NCBI RefSeq assembly: GCF_009177095.1
Contig: NZ_AP021861.1
Location: 4,818,501 to 4,882,500 of the forward strand
DNA length: 64,000 bases
From: Lacipirellula parvula
GTDB lineage: Bacteria > Planctomycetota > Planctomycetia > Pirellulales > Lacipirellulaceae
Direction of reading: 5' to 3'
Part shown: piece after piece, positions 36,562 through 44,395 of the stretch
How positions within the stretch are numbered: the stretch's first letter is position 1
Layout of the letters: each line of letters begins with the position of its first letter
Notes under the pieces: generated by a model
What the model saw: the letters and a program-made list of their open reading frames with translations, nothing else
What the model was told of the DNA's origin: nothing
Databases searched by the model: none
Program-made: the position numbers and the translations under genes

Positions 36562-38313
36562 ATGTCAATGACGCATTGCAGTTTCAACTGGGGTGGGCTC
36601 AGGCTGCGACGATTGTCCGTCGCGCTATTCGTCCTCGGCGCGATTGTCGCAACTCCGTTGGTTGCGATATCGCAAGAAAGTGAGGAACCGCCCGCACCCT
36701 CAGTTGAAACTGAAGTGGCAGTCGAGGAAACCGAGGTCGCCTCGCCAACGTACCTTGCGCCAGCTGCGGAGGGCGGCGCCTGGCCGGATGCTGGCGGGGG
36801 CGCTGCTGGGTACTGGACAACTCCAGGAGCGGGGCCGGTTGGCGACGGCGCCCCGGCAGAGATGACGCCGGATAAGCTTTACGATCGAATTTCACACAAC
36901 TTGTTTTCGATCAACGTAGTATGGGTGATCATGGCGGGATGCTTGGTCATGTTCATGCAAGCCGGATTCATGATGGTGGAGACCGGTTTGTGTCGCGCGA
37001 AGAACTCAGCGCACACATCTGCTATGAATCTAATGATCTACCCGCTCGGATGCCTCGCATTCTGGGCTTACGGCTTTGGGATTGGTTGGGGCAATTGGTG
37101 GAACGCTCCAGTAGCCCCCGGGTGGTACTCCCCAATTGGACCGGGGACCGTTGCACTCGACAGTGGGTTCTCAATTACAACTGGCGAAGGCGATGCGGCG
37201 AAGAGCTTCGGAATTTGCGGCACCGAAGGATTCTTTCTCTCGGGAATGGATGACGTCAGCATCATGACGCTGTTTTTCTTCATGATGGTGTTCATGGACA
37301 CGACGGCAACGATTCCAACTGGAACTCTTGCGGAGAGATGGGCTTGGAAGAACTTTGTGCTGTTCGGCCTTTGGGTCGCGCTTCCTTACTGTCTTTACGC
37401 TCATTGGGTGTGGGGCGGAGGATGGCTGGCTCAGTCCGGTAAGAACTGGGGATTAGGTCATGGTGCAGTGGATTTTGCCGGGTCGGGTGTTGTCCATTCG
37501 ATGGGCGGAATCATCGCGCTGGTTGGTGGGATAATCATCGGCCCGCGGATTGGAAAATACGTCGATGGAAAGCCGCGCGCTATCCCAGGCCACAACATTC
37601 CGATGGTAGTCGCAGGAACGTTTGTGCTTGCGTTCGGGTGGTTCGGTTTTAACGCCGGTTCCACTTTATCTGGAACGGATTTAAGGCTAGCCACCGTCGT
37701 CGTGAACACCATGCTGGCAAGCGTAGCCGGTGCGATCTCGTGCATGTTCTACATGATGCTGCGAGGCCTGAAACCAGATCCGTCAATGATTTGCAACGGC
37801 ATGTTGGCGGGGTTAGTTGCAGTGACAGCTCCTTGCGCGTTCATCGATAGTTGGGCGGCTGTCGTCATCGGCGGTATCGCGGGCGTCCTTGTGGTGATCA
37901 GCGTGTTCTTTTGGGATCGCATGGGTATCGACGACCCGGTCGGCGCGATTTCTGTTCACGGCGTGAACGGCCTGTGGGGCGTCTTATCGCTCGGACTCTT
38001 TGCCAATGGCAAATATGGGATGGGATGGAATGGCGTCGTTAGAGAGAAGTGGGATTCAACACTCGATTCTGATGGCGTCCTGACTGACGGAGTCAGAGGA
38101 CTGTTTTACGGCGATTCCTCCCAACTCATGGCTCAAGCGCTGAGTGCGGTGACTGTTGTGGTATTTGGCGGTGTGATGGCCTACGTGTGGTTCAAGGTGA
38201 GTAACTTGATTACTCCGCTGCGTGTCCCGCACGATGTTGAGGTTGGCGGTCTCGATATACCTGAGATGGGAGCGATGGGCTATCCAGATTTCATGCCATC
38301 TCCTAACGCGTAG
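36562..38313 (+). CDS. amt: Ammonium transporter
   Basis: The 583-aa Amt/MEP/Rh protein conducts ammonium across the inner membrane. A signal-like helix at about 16-37 is followed by an acidic Pro-rich stretch of roughly 65 residues, then the channel. Both pore histidines are present, in VVHSMGG (His312) and ISVHGVNG (His466). Other landmarks are WVIMAGCLVMFMQAGFMMVETG and DTTATIPTGTLAERW. It is longer than typical Amt because of the N-terminal extension. ATG 36562 has GGAG about 9 nt upstream; an earlier TTG at 36547 is less likely. It is followed by glnK. Third-codon positions are visibly richer in A and T than in neighbours, suggesting foreign origin. Confidence 0.94.
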   Translation: MSMTHCSFNWGGLRLRRLSVALFVLGAIVATPLVAISQESEEPPAPSVETEVAVEETEVASPTYLAPAAEGGAWPDAGGGAAGYWTTPGAGPVGDGAPAEMTPDKLYDRISHNLFSINVVWVIMAGCLVMFMQAGFMMVETGLCRAKNSAHTSAMNLMIYPLGCLAFWAYGFGIGWGNWWNAPVAPGWYSPIGPGTVALDSGFSITTGEGDAAKSFGICGTEGFFLSGMDDVSIMTLFFFMMVFMDTTATIPTGTLAERWAWKNFVLFGLWVALPYCLYAHWVWGGGWLAQSGKNWGLGHGAVDFAGSGVVHSMGGIIALVGGIIIGPRIGKYVDGKPRAIPGHNIPMVVAGTFVLAFGWFGFNAGSTLSGTDLRLATVVVNTMLASVAGAISCMFYMMLRGLKPDPSMICNGMLAGLVAVTAPCAFIDSWAAVVIGGIAGVLVVISVFFWDRMGIDDPVGAISVHGVNGLWGVLSLGLFANGKYGMGWNGVVREKWDSTLDSDGVLTDGVRGLFYGDSSQLMAQALSAVTVVVFGGVMAYVWFKVSNLITPLRVPHDVEVGGLDIPEMGAMGYPDFMPSPNA

Positions 38314-38385
38314 TGATTCGGATGAGTAGTTTGACCAATGCTCGCTTTCGGCCCTCGTAGGGCTGGAAAGGATGCCCATCGGCCT

Positions 38386-38412
38386 GGGCAGTAGCGACAC
38401 TCTGCCCGGGCC
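38386..38412 (+). terminator. Hairpin between amt and glnK
   Basis: GGGCAG pairs with CTGCCC around a short loop, and GTGGGTTTTGATATT follows. It could end or attenuate the amt transcript. It lies just before a weak sigma-54-like GG-N10-GC (38416-38429). Confidence 0.4.
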
Positions 38413-38440
38413 GTGGGTTTTGATATTGCAATGTCATTAG

Positions 38441-38797
<357 letters not shown>

Positions 38798-38839
38798 ATT
38801 GCAGAGTTGCCTTCCTCTCCCACCCGCCTCGGCGGCGGT

Positions 38840-38845
38840 TAGAAT
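38840..38845 (+). promoter_or_regulatory. TAGAAT -10 box, 7 nt before the ATG at 38853
   Basis: The spacing puts transcription start at the A of ATG, so the mRNA would be leaderless. The context is GCGGT-TAGAAT-GGGCGGC-ATG. Confidence 0.55.
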
Positions 38846-38852
38846 GGGCGGC

Positions 38853-39035
38853 ATGATCCGACAGAAACGCCAAATTTCACTGCGGCCGCTGCTCATCTCG
38901 GCAGGTGTTGCGATAGTGGTTGGATTCGCTGTCGGCAGCGTGCTAATCGGCTGGTTTGCAGGTTTGAGCGTGGCAATCCTTTTCGGCCTGCGAGACGAGG
39001 ACCCGCCCAGTAGCGACTTACCTCAGCGGCACTAA
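38853..39035 (+). CDS. Small membrane protein, 60 aa
   Basis: One long hydrophobic stretch (LLISAGVAIVVGFAVGSVLI, then WFAGLSVAILFG) could form two helices with a short turn, between a basic N-terminus MIRQKR and an acidic tail. No family is recognised. A TAGAAT box 7 nt upstream of the ATG and no Shine-Dalgarno site suggest a leaderless mRNA. It lies 55 bp after glnK but has its own promoter. Confidence 0.55.
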   Translation: MIRQKRQISLRPLLISAGVAIVVGFAVGSVLIGWFAGLSVAILFGLRDEDPPSSDLPQRH

Positions 39036-39087
39036 TCCGCCCCGGAATCCGGCGGCTAGGTCTGCTTTCGCTGGGGAGCAGCGGGAG

Positions 39088-39093
39088 TAGAAT
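39088..39093 (+). promoter_or_regulatory. TAGAAT -10 box, 7 nt before the ATG at 39101
   Basis: The architecture matches 38840: GGGAG-TAGAAT-GTGGGGT-ATG. The box itself contains the overlapping in-frame ATG at 39092, which would lie upstream of the predicted transcript start. Confidence 0.5.
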
Positions 39094-39100
39094 GTGGGGT

Positions 39101-39382
39101 ATGGGCATCGTCGAGCGACTAATGATTGAGGCCGCGGCAAAACACCCCCGGGGGCTTACCGAAGAGGAGGCATTGGACGCGATCGTTCCTCCCGACGCCC
39201 CAACGCTACGATACCTACCAGCGTACAAGCATTGCTTCAAGCGACTCGAGCGGCGCGGAATGTTGGAATGGATACCCGCAATTAGAAACCCCGCACGCTA
39301 CAGCCCGTCGACAAGGGCCCTGGAGGAACTCGCTCAACTCTCTTCGAAGCCTGACGCTGGATCAAACGACACAGCCACCTAG
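39101..39382 (+). CDS. Small winged-helix-like protein, 93 aa
   Basis: The product MGIVERLMIEAAAKHPRGLT... has a helical N-terminal half, with KRLERRGMLEW and ARYSPSTRALEEL further on, like a small winged-helix DNA-binding fold (ending ALEELAQL). A regulatory role is possible but unproven. Start 39101 is chosen because TAGAAT lies 7 nt before it. No ribosome site is present. Confidence 0.5.
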   Translation: MGIVERLMIEAAAKHPRGLTEEEALDAIVPPDAPTLRYLPAYKHCFKRLERRGMLEWIPAIRNPARYSPSTRALEELAQLSSKPDAGSNDTAT

Positions 39383-39383
39383 G

Positions 39384-39420
39384 TTTCGCCCCGCCCGTCG
39401 CCAGCGGGCGTAAGAGGTGG
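39384..39420. repeat. TTTCGCCCCGCCCG repeat, copy 1
   Basis: TTTCGCCCCGCCCGTCGCCAGCGGG is shared, with one mismatch, with 40688-40712. The copy here is not followed by a recognised gene start, whereas the second copy directly precedes a -10 box. Confidence 0.6.
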
Positions 39421-39503
39421 CATTGCAACGGCGACTCTCCAATCGCTAATCTTTCAGGTAGTTGTGTAGATTTAGAGAGTTTCAAACGGAGCGACGCTTT
39501 GCT

Positions 39504-39974
39504 ATGGATGGCTTCCCTCCCGCCTTGCTAGCAGCGTTTTCGGTTAGCGAAGGCGAGGCAATTCGCAGCTGGTGGGCGACTCTCGGTGACGTTGACCGCG
39601 ACCGCATTATCGAACTCTGGGATGAACGCCTAGAGGTCTGTTTCTTTGCGCCGCAAGCGGACGAAGCAGGGAGGGCGGATGAGTGGTCTCAATTGCCGGA
39701 AGTTGAGGGCGGCCGCTTTGTGCCGCACGATGACAGCGGGGCTCGCGAGTGGGGGCCAGGATATTTTGAGTACTTGCTCCAGCATCCTGAATTTGTCATC
39801 ACATACGAACCTGAGCTGCACAAGCTTTATCCAACCTGCACTCAACACGCTGTGGCGAGAGCCTGCGTGACTTCTGGCTCGGTGCCGGTCCAATTTTCAT
39901 GCCCAGTTAACATGCATGATTGTCCCCTGCTTCGACTACGTGGCGGCCGGCTAACGCGTGCTAAGGTGAATTGA
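39504..39974 (+). CDS. Unknown protein, 156 aa
   Basis: The product has an alpha-helical, acidic N-terminal half (FSVSEGEAIRSWWATLGDVD, IIELWDERLEVCFF) and a Cys-containing C-terminal half. It is rich in Trp and Asp/Glu and looks soluble. I do not recognise it. ATG 39504 has GGAG about 13 nt upstream; the frame is open from 39462. It may be a remnant or an orphan cargo gene. Confidence 0.5.
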   Translation: MDGFPPALLAAFSVSEGEAIRSWWATLGDVDRDRIIELWDERLEVCFFAPQADEAGRADEWSQLPEVEGGRFVPHDDSGAREWGPGYFEYLLQHPEFVITYEPELHKLYPTCTQHAVARACVTSGSVPVQFSCPVNMHDCPLLRLRGGRLTRAKVN

Positions 39975-40109
39975 GCTATGCCGCTTCGCGATAGTAGTAA
40001 ATGCGTCGCCCATAACCGGCGCAGAAAACGGCAGTCACGAATCGCACATCTTGCGGCCAGCGGCGGGGTAGGGAACTAGGCGGGGGCAGAAATTCTGAGA
40101 TTCCACGAT

Positions 40110-40115
40110 TACAAT
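40110..40115 (+). promoter_or_regulatory. TACAAT -10 box, 6 nt before the ATG at 40122
   Basis: The short distance to the ATG again implies a leaderless transcript. Confidence 0.5.
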
Positions 40116-40121
40116 TCGCGA

Positions 40122-40457
40122 ATGGCACCATCTCTTATTGTCATCGCGACTCTGATAGTCTTAATCATCTTCGTCTCACTCACGCAGGGGCCTGAAGCCG
40201 GTTTAGGAATTAGCGTTCTTGTCGCAGTGGTGGGGGCCATTGTCCTGCCACTGACTTCTCGCCTGCGTAGCCGCTCGATGCGTAACCTTCGACGCGTCAC
40301 GCTGTTGATTTGGGCACTGACGCTTTACTGTTGGTATCAAGCGGGTGTTAAAGAAGACGTTAGGTTGGGGATGTTGACCCTTCTAGGCCTTATCGTTGCC
40401 GGTGTGCTGACCGTCGCCTACTGGTCGGGACGGTCGGACGGGAATGACTCCGTGTAA
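40122..40457 (+). CDS. Small membrane protein, 111 aa
   Basis: Four hydrophobic segments are visible: LIVIATLIVLIIFVSLT, ISVLVAVVGAIVLPL, VTLLIWALTLYCWY and GMLTLLGLIVAGVLTVAY. Basic loops (SRLRSRSMRNLRR) lie between them. It is likely an inner-membrane protein. No family is recognised. TACAAT 6 nt upstream and no ribosome site suggest leaderless expression. Confidence 0.55.
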   Translation: MAPSLIVIATLIVLIIFVSLTQGPEAGLGISVLVAVVGAIVLPLTSRLRSRSMRNLRRVTLLIWALTLYCWYQAGVKEDVRLGMLTLLGLIVAGVLTVAYWSGRSDGNDSV

Positions 40458-40500
40458 CTGAGCAATGCCGGGTTAGTTTGCGGCCGGAGAGCGGGAGCGG

Positions 40501-40506
40501 TAGAGT
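40501..40506 (+). promoter_or_regulatory. TAGAGT -10 box, 7 nt before the ATG at 40514
   Basis: The context GAGCGG-TAGAGT-GGCGGGC-ATG is almost the same as at 38840. Confidence 0.5.
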
Positions 40507-40513
40507 GGCGGGC

Positions 40514-40660
40514 ATGATTGGCGACGACTGGATCACCGGCTGGATAATTGACGGCTTGGCGAAGCGATTCGGCAAGGGGACCGTGGCCGGCTGGATTACG
40601 ATCGTGGCGATGTTGGTAGCGGTTGTTGCCATCGCTTGCTTCGCTGCCGGCATTACCTGA
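40514..40660 (+). CDS. Small membrane protein, 48 aa
   Basis: An amphipathic start (MIGDDWITGWIIDGLAKRFG) is followed by one membrane helix (WITIVAMLVAVVAIACFAAG). The size and layout recall small hydrophobic toxins or membrane regulators, but there is no further support. Leaderless-type -10 box 7 nt upstream. Confidence 0.5.
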   Translation: MIGDDWITGWIIDGLAKRFGKGTVAGWITIVAMLVAVVAIACFAAGIT

Positions 40661-40687
40661 GGCACATCCGTTCCCTTGCGGCCTTTC

Positions 40688-40712
40688 TTTCGCCCCGCCC
40701 GTTGCCAGCGGG
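40688..40712. repeat. TTTCGCCCCGCCCG repeat, copy 2
   Basis: This is the second copy of the 25-nt repeat also at 39384, with one mismatch. Its CCCG/CGGG ends can pair. It runs directly into the TATAGT box of the next small gene. Confidence 0.6.
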
Positions 40713-40718
40713 TATAGT
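40713..40718 (+). promoter_or_regulatory. TATAGT -10 box, 7 nt before the ATG at 40726
   Basis: It has the same GGGCGGC-ATG context as 38840. Confidence 0.5.
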
Positions 40719-40725
40719 GGGCGGC

Positions 40726-40845
40726 ATGAAGCGACCTTTCCGATACAGCTTAGAGTCTTTGCTGTACGCGACGGTGCTGCTCGCAGTGTTGTTGACGCTG
40801 ATTCATTTGGCGTGGTCCGCCTTCAAAGCAACAGCCGACTGCTAG
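40726..40845 (+). CDS. Small membrane protein, 39 aa
   Basis: After a basic start (MKRPFRYSLESL) there is one helix (LYATVLLAVLLTLIHLAW). The MKRPFRYSLESLL-type start resembles N-terminal segments common in small planctomycete membrane proteins, but the function is unknown. Its promoter box lies 7 nt upstream. Confidence 0.5.
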   Translation: MKRPFRYSLESLLYATVLLAVLLTLIHLAWSAFKATADC

Positions 40846-40927
40846 AACAACCCACCCATTGCCTCAACCTCCAGCGACCCATCCGTCAGCGGCCGCATCA
40901 ACTCGAGGCGGGCAGCGGCCGGCGGGG

Positions 40928-41308
40928 CTACATGTGGCCGGGGTTCTCTGCGGTGCGTTCCGGCATTGTGACGACAAAAGCTTCGATCGGAAGTGCCGCG
41001 GGGACGTTGCGACTTGGGTTGAAGCAGACGTGCGTATGTATTTTGCGACGATTCGCTTCCAATAAAAAGTCAACGCAGCTTGTGGCGCTCATGGGGAATG
41101 GCTGCCATTCGACACCAAGACTTCGACTCTCAATGTATTCGCCACACAGCTGGGTCGATGAGAAGAGCAGGACTGCGTTGCTACCCGCCGGCGGTGGCTC
41201 AAGCGGTCCGGACGCAGGGTGCGTTAGTGGCATAGAAAAGAATGCCGCTCGCCCTGGTTCGTCGCCGAGGGCAGCGATGGCAAGGTATTCTTGAAGTGGA
41301 ATGTTCAT
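40928..41308 (-). CDS. Unknown protein, 126 aa
   Basis: The soluble product starts MNIPLQEYLAIAALGDEP and contains VLLFSSTQLCGEYIES and LPIEAFVVTM. The pattern is vaguely like SseB-type domains, but this is not a firm match. Start 41308 is preferred to 41344 because the ATG lies in the same GGGCGGC-ATG context as the other small genes, with AGATT just upstream. It lies head to tail with the next small minus-strand gene. Confidence 0.5.
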   Translation of the reverse strand: MNIPLQEYLAIAALGDEPGRAAFFSMPLTHPASGPLEPPPAGSNAVLLFSSTQLCGEYIESRSLGVEWQPFPMSATSCVDFLLEANRRKIHTHVCFNPSRNVPAALPIEAFVVTMPERTAENPGHM

Positions 41309-41357
41309 GCCGCCCAATCTCGCCCCTCCCCATGCAATTTGCAAGCGTTGGGGATCG

Positions 41358-41531
41358 CTATTGCAGGAGAAGCCGGAACGCCCCGAGTAAGACCGCCACG
41401 CCCGTCGTGATCATGACAAGAAGCCTTAAGCTCACTCGGTCCCACTTCGCTCCCATCGCCACGCACACCACGGCGACCTGACCGGCGAGCACGATCGCGA
41501 GCATCAAGCCGACAGCGACTAAAGTTCTCAT
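41358..41531 (-). CDS. Small membrane protein, 57 aa
   Basis: Two hydrophobic segments (MRTLVAVGLMLAIVLAGQVA and LRLLVMITTGVAVLLGAF) flank a short polar loop with MGAKWDRVS. It is likely an inner-membrane hairpin. No family is recognised. The open frame extends to 41708, but ATG 41531 has TACAAT exactly 7 nt upstream on the minus strand. Confidence 0.5.
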   Translation of the reverse strand: MRTLVAVGLMLAIVLAGQVAVVCVAMGAKWDRVSLRLLVMITTGVAVLLGAFRLLLQ

Positions 41532-41538
41532 GGCTTTG

Positions 41539-41544
41539 ATTGTA
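41539..41544 (-). promoter_or_regulatory. TACAAT -10 box (minus strand), 7 nt before the ATG at 41531
   Basis: This is the same leaderless architecture on the opposite strand. Confidence 0.5.
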
Positions 41545-41632
41545 ATCGACTGAGAAACGGACCTCGCCAGCGCCACGCTCGTGCGTCTCCGCCGCTCCGC
41601 CCGACCGTCGAGTCGCGAAACGCGGGAAGCTG

Positions 41633-42262
41633 CTAGCGGGGCAGCAGGCGGCTTGAGAGGCGGATGGGCATCGCCAGCCCCGCAACGGCTGCCACAACTA
41701 ACGCCCAAGAATGTGGCTCGGGTACAACTTCAATCTCGAAGCCGATATTGTTACGCACGCCTAACACCTGTCTCGCAACAGGTGGCGAACCGATCCACAG
41801 ATTACTCCCACTCGCACCAATACTCGGGTTGCCAAATAGGACAACTTCGATGTTGTGCTCTTGATGAAATGCTACGCCCAGCTTGGAGTTTGGGGGTAAA
41901 CGGATATTCAGCGGGCGTAAGTCAACAGATTCTATCAACTTGACTTCCCCGTGCGGCATCGGGGTAGAACTGCTGACTTGAATGCGGCCGAGCGAAGGGC
42001 CGTTGGGCAGCCCCGTTGCACCGTCAAACAGGTGGAATTCGATGCTTGTAGTGTAACTCCGACTGCCGACTATATTTTGCTGACCGTAGAAACGGAAACG
42101 CGATAGCGTGCCGCCGCCGACGATTTGAGCGTCGTCCCACCATACTGCACTTCCTACCACCCAATGTTGGCTGGCCGTTAAAGCGGAGTAGACCGTTGCC
42201 GCTTTCGACAGTGAGCACTGCCACAACAATAGCGCTAAGAAAAGAGCCAGTTTCAGTTTCAT
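41633..42262 (-). CDS. PEP-CTERM protein carried by the element
   Basis: The 209-aa protein has a signal peptide (MKLKLALFLALLLWQCSL). A beta-rich domain follows (GGTLSRFRFYGQQNIVG, LGVAFHQEHNIEVVLFG). It ends with VPEPHSWALVVAAVAGL and an Arg-containing tail, the exosortase-processed anchor. It should be displayed on or released from the cell surface. AGGAAGG lies about 8 nt before ATG 42262. Its presence inside the element implies reliance on a host exosortase. Confidence 0.85.
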   Translation of the reverse strand: MKLKLALFLALLLWQCSLSKAATVYSALTASQHWVVGSAVWWDDAQIVGGGTLSRFRFYGQQNIVGSRSYTTSIEFHLFDGATGLPNGPSLGRIQVSSSTPMPHGEVKLIESVDLRPLNIRLPPNSKLGVAFHQEHNIEVVLFGNPSIGASGSNLWIGSPPVARQVLGVRNNIGFEIEVVPEPHSWALVVAAVAGLAMPIRLSSRLLPR

Positions 42263-42782
42263 TATCAAGCCTTCCTGATGCCCCTGGCCAGTTTCAATAT
42301 AGCTAATCGCCCGAATCGCACCACAGACTGAAGCGTTGATATTCCTCAGCTGCTTCTATTGCAAAAACTCGGCACTCGGGCACAATGGCGAGCGTCGTTT
42401 CCCTAGTTGCACCGCGTAACTGGGGGAGAGGGCGACCTGGGCCTGAATAACCCAGCGATCCACAGTTGGCCTGTTGGCTGACTGAGCACAAGCGTCCGGC
42501 GCCGCATTGCGCTGGTAGTTGGTGAGACAATCTGATGAACGCCACATCTGACCTGAGGCCCGCGCGCGAAGGTCGCCTATCAAGCTATGAACCCGGTAGC
42601 GGGGGAGCAAGACGGCGACGGGGACTTGTGCCCTTATTCACTTCGTTCGCGGGCCTCAGGTCATTTAGAAGCGAGCGTTGGATTGTCAGACTGGCGCCCC
42701 AGCCACGGGGGCGTCGGCCCCACCTGGGGCACCTCTCTTCGCTACGGCATTTGCCGCGCTCGCCATGGAAGGTTCTCTTGTC
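42263..42782. other. Gap with a long inverted repeat
   Basis: Apart from the inverted repeat at 42549-42663, a weak minus-strand frame (42303-42545, GTG start) ends FAIEAAEEYQRFSLWCDSGD, which looks protein-like; it may be a gene remnant. No ribosome site supports it. Confidence 0.4.
42549..42663. repeat. Inverted repeat with 23-nt arms
   Basis: Arms 42549-42571 and 42641-42663 match at 21 of 23 positions (TGACCTGAGGCCCGCG then GCGAAG or AACGAAG). The 69-nt loop is GC-rich. It lies about 120 bp before the next plus-strand gene and could fold in its leader. Confidence 0.7.
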
Positions 42783-43619
42783 ATGGCTACGATCACCAAG
42801 CCCCGTCGCGCCGCCGAGTACATCCCGACTCCCGAGCAGATCGCCGAAGCCTGTGCTGAAATCCATCAGCGTCGGCTAGCGGCGTTTGATGACGATTCGC
42901 CGGTAGATGAAAAGAAGCTTAAGGCGCGATTGAGATCGCGTCGGCGACTTGCTGCCACGAAAGCCGCCGCCAACCTCGAACTGCAGCAGACCGACGAAAC
43001 CGTCACCGAACCGGCGGACCTCGACGAGCACCGCGACCCGCGGCAAGTCGAGCAGTGGATTCCCGTGCCGACGGTGGATGAGCCGAAGTCGATCGGCCGG
43101 CAACCTGCAGCACAGCGGCATCGCAACGAGTTCTACACGCGGTTCTTTCCGAACTGGGCGAAGCTGACGACGCGGCACGAACGCGCTGCCCGCAACGAAG
43201 CGCTACAACGGCGCCGTGAGCGGCCATACCACGGCCCGCAGACCGTGCCGACGTGGACGATCGAAGCATCATTCGGCGATCGCACGGCCCGCCAACGGAT
43301 CGACGACGAACTGCAGGCCCTGGGCGTCATCCGAGGCGCCGCCGCGGAGATTGCGACGATGCCGTGCTATCTCGCACTGCAACGCCGCATCCTCGCTCGC
43401 TACCTCTGGGGCATGAAGCGCGAAGGCCGCAAGGTTCCACGCAACCGGCCGACCAACTGGGGCTTCAAGCTGGCTAACCAGCTGATGCAGGAGATCGAAG
43501 AGGGCGAGCCGATCGACCTCGACGACTGCTGCCCGGCGGCTGTGCAGCGTGTGGCTGCTGACGCGTGCCGTGTTCGCGTGAAGCGGGATGTGATTCCGTT
43601 TCGGGCAAAGCGGCGCTAA
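42783..43619 (+). CDS. Conserved-looking unknown element protein with PTPEQI motif
   Basis: The 278-aa, highly basic protein contains EYIPTPEQIAEACAEIHQ near its start and Arg-rich helices (ARLRSRRRLAATKAAANL, RNEALQRRRERPYHGP). A later part reads YLALQRRILARYLWGMKREG. It is perhaps DNA-binding. The PTPEQI motif recurs in the 29-aa gene at 36058. ATG 42783 has GGAAGG 10 nt upstream; the frame is open from 42678. Confidence 0.65.
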   Translation: MATITKPRRAAEYIPTPEQIAEACAEIHQRRLAAFDDDSPVDEKKLKARLRSRRRLAATKAAANLELQQTDETVTEPADLDEHRDPRQVEQWIPVPTVDEPKSIGRQPAAQRHRNEFYTRFFPNWAKLTTRHERAARNEALQRRRERPYHGPQTVPTWTIEASFGDRTARQRIDDELQALGVIRGAAAEIATMPCYLALQRRILARYLWGMKREGRKVPRNRPTNWGFKLANQLMQEIEEGEPIDLDDCCPAAVQRVAADACRVRVKRDVIPFRAKRR

Positions 43620-43655
43620 GCGAATGAGGCGACCCGTCGCGGGCAGGCGGCGGGG

Positions 43656-44288
43656 TTATTTGCGGCGGCGGAGGACCGCGAGGGCGACAAGTGAGCTGAC
43701 GGCGAGTGTGCAGGTCGTTGGCTCAGGCACCGCCACCGCGGATGCGTCTACGACTGTGGCAAGAATTGCGCCGACGCCTTGGGTGACGAATCTCATCGAG
43801 GGCCAGGTCGCGTCCTCGAAATCGAAGGGTTTGGGATAGAACGGATGTTGGCCATCGAAGAAAGTGCTTGCGAAGTGTGGCAACAGAATTGAAGACTCGA
43901 CCGTCTGCCCGCCAATCTGGAATCGCATGACCGGAAAATGGAGTGCATCACCCAAGCCCGGTGAGTCGTTGTCGATGATCCACGTTAGGCTTGGCGAGGG
44001 AACGAACGACGCGGCGTAAGTGCCATCTGCCGCAGCGGAACCACTAACCGTCAATGAGGCGACAGTGTTTGTGTTGATCGGCCAAAACGTCCCTGAAGGA
44101 CTTGAGGCGATTGGCGCTGTGGCCGCTGCGTCCCACGTCAGGTTGAGTTGTAATTGGGCGTTAGCTAGTAGATATCCCGGTGCCTGGGGAGTGGCCACCA
44201 GATCGATTTTGTAGTGCAAAGGCGCAGCCTGAATCGACGACGCGAGCAATCCAACGACGGCCATCAAAGCCAATCCCAGTCTTTCCAT
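43656..44288 (-). CDS. Second PEP-CTERM protein carried by the element
   Basis: The 210-aa protein has a signal peptide (MERLGLALMAVVGLLASS), a beta-rich body (ANAQLQLNLTWDAA, SLTWIIDNDSPGLG) and the C-terminal VPEPTTCTLAVSSLVALAV with an RRRK tail. It is a likely exosortase substrate for the cell surface. AGGAG is 6 nt before the ATG. It is divergent from the integrase, 107 bp apart. Confidence 0.85.
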   Translation of the reverse strand: MERLGLALMAVVGLLASSIQAAPLHYKIDLVATPQAPGYLLANAQLQLNLTWDAAATAPIASSPSGTFWPINTNTVASLTVSGSAAADGTYAASFVPSPSLTWIIDNDSPGLGDALHFPVMRFQIGGQTVESSILLPHFASTFFDGQHPFYPKPFDFEDATWPSMRFVTQGVGAILATVVDASAVAVPEPTTCTLAVSSLVALAVLRRRK

Positions 44289-44395
44289 GCGCCTCTCCTA
44301 TTTAGTCAGTCTCTCGAGTGATTTACACGTCGCCAGCATTCTAATTCCACATCCTGAATAGTGCAATTTCCCCCTAACCCTTTGGAGACCCACCA

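Noticed and set aside
38416-38429. A sigma-54 promoter before glnK
   Set aside because: GG-N10-GC and TTGCA fit, but the -24 half (GGGTTT) is far from TGGCAC; too weak to call.
39384-40725. Integron attC-like sites between small genes
   Set aside because: The repeats are short and lack the paired GTTRRRY/RYYYAAC core sites, and no integron integrase is present.
42303-42545. An 80-codon minus-strand frame
   Set aside because: Its end looks protein-like, but the GTG start has no ribosome site and the first half is Arg/Gly/Pro-rich.
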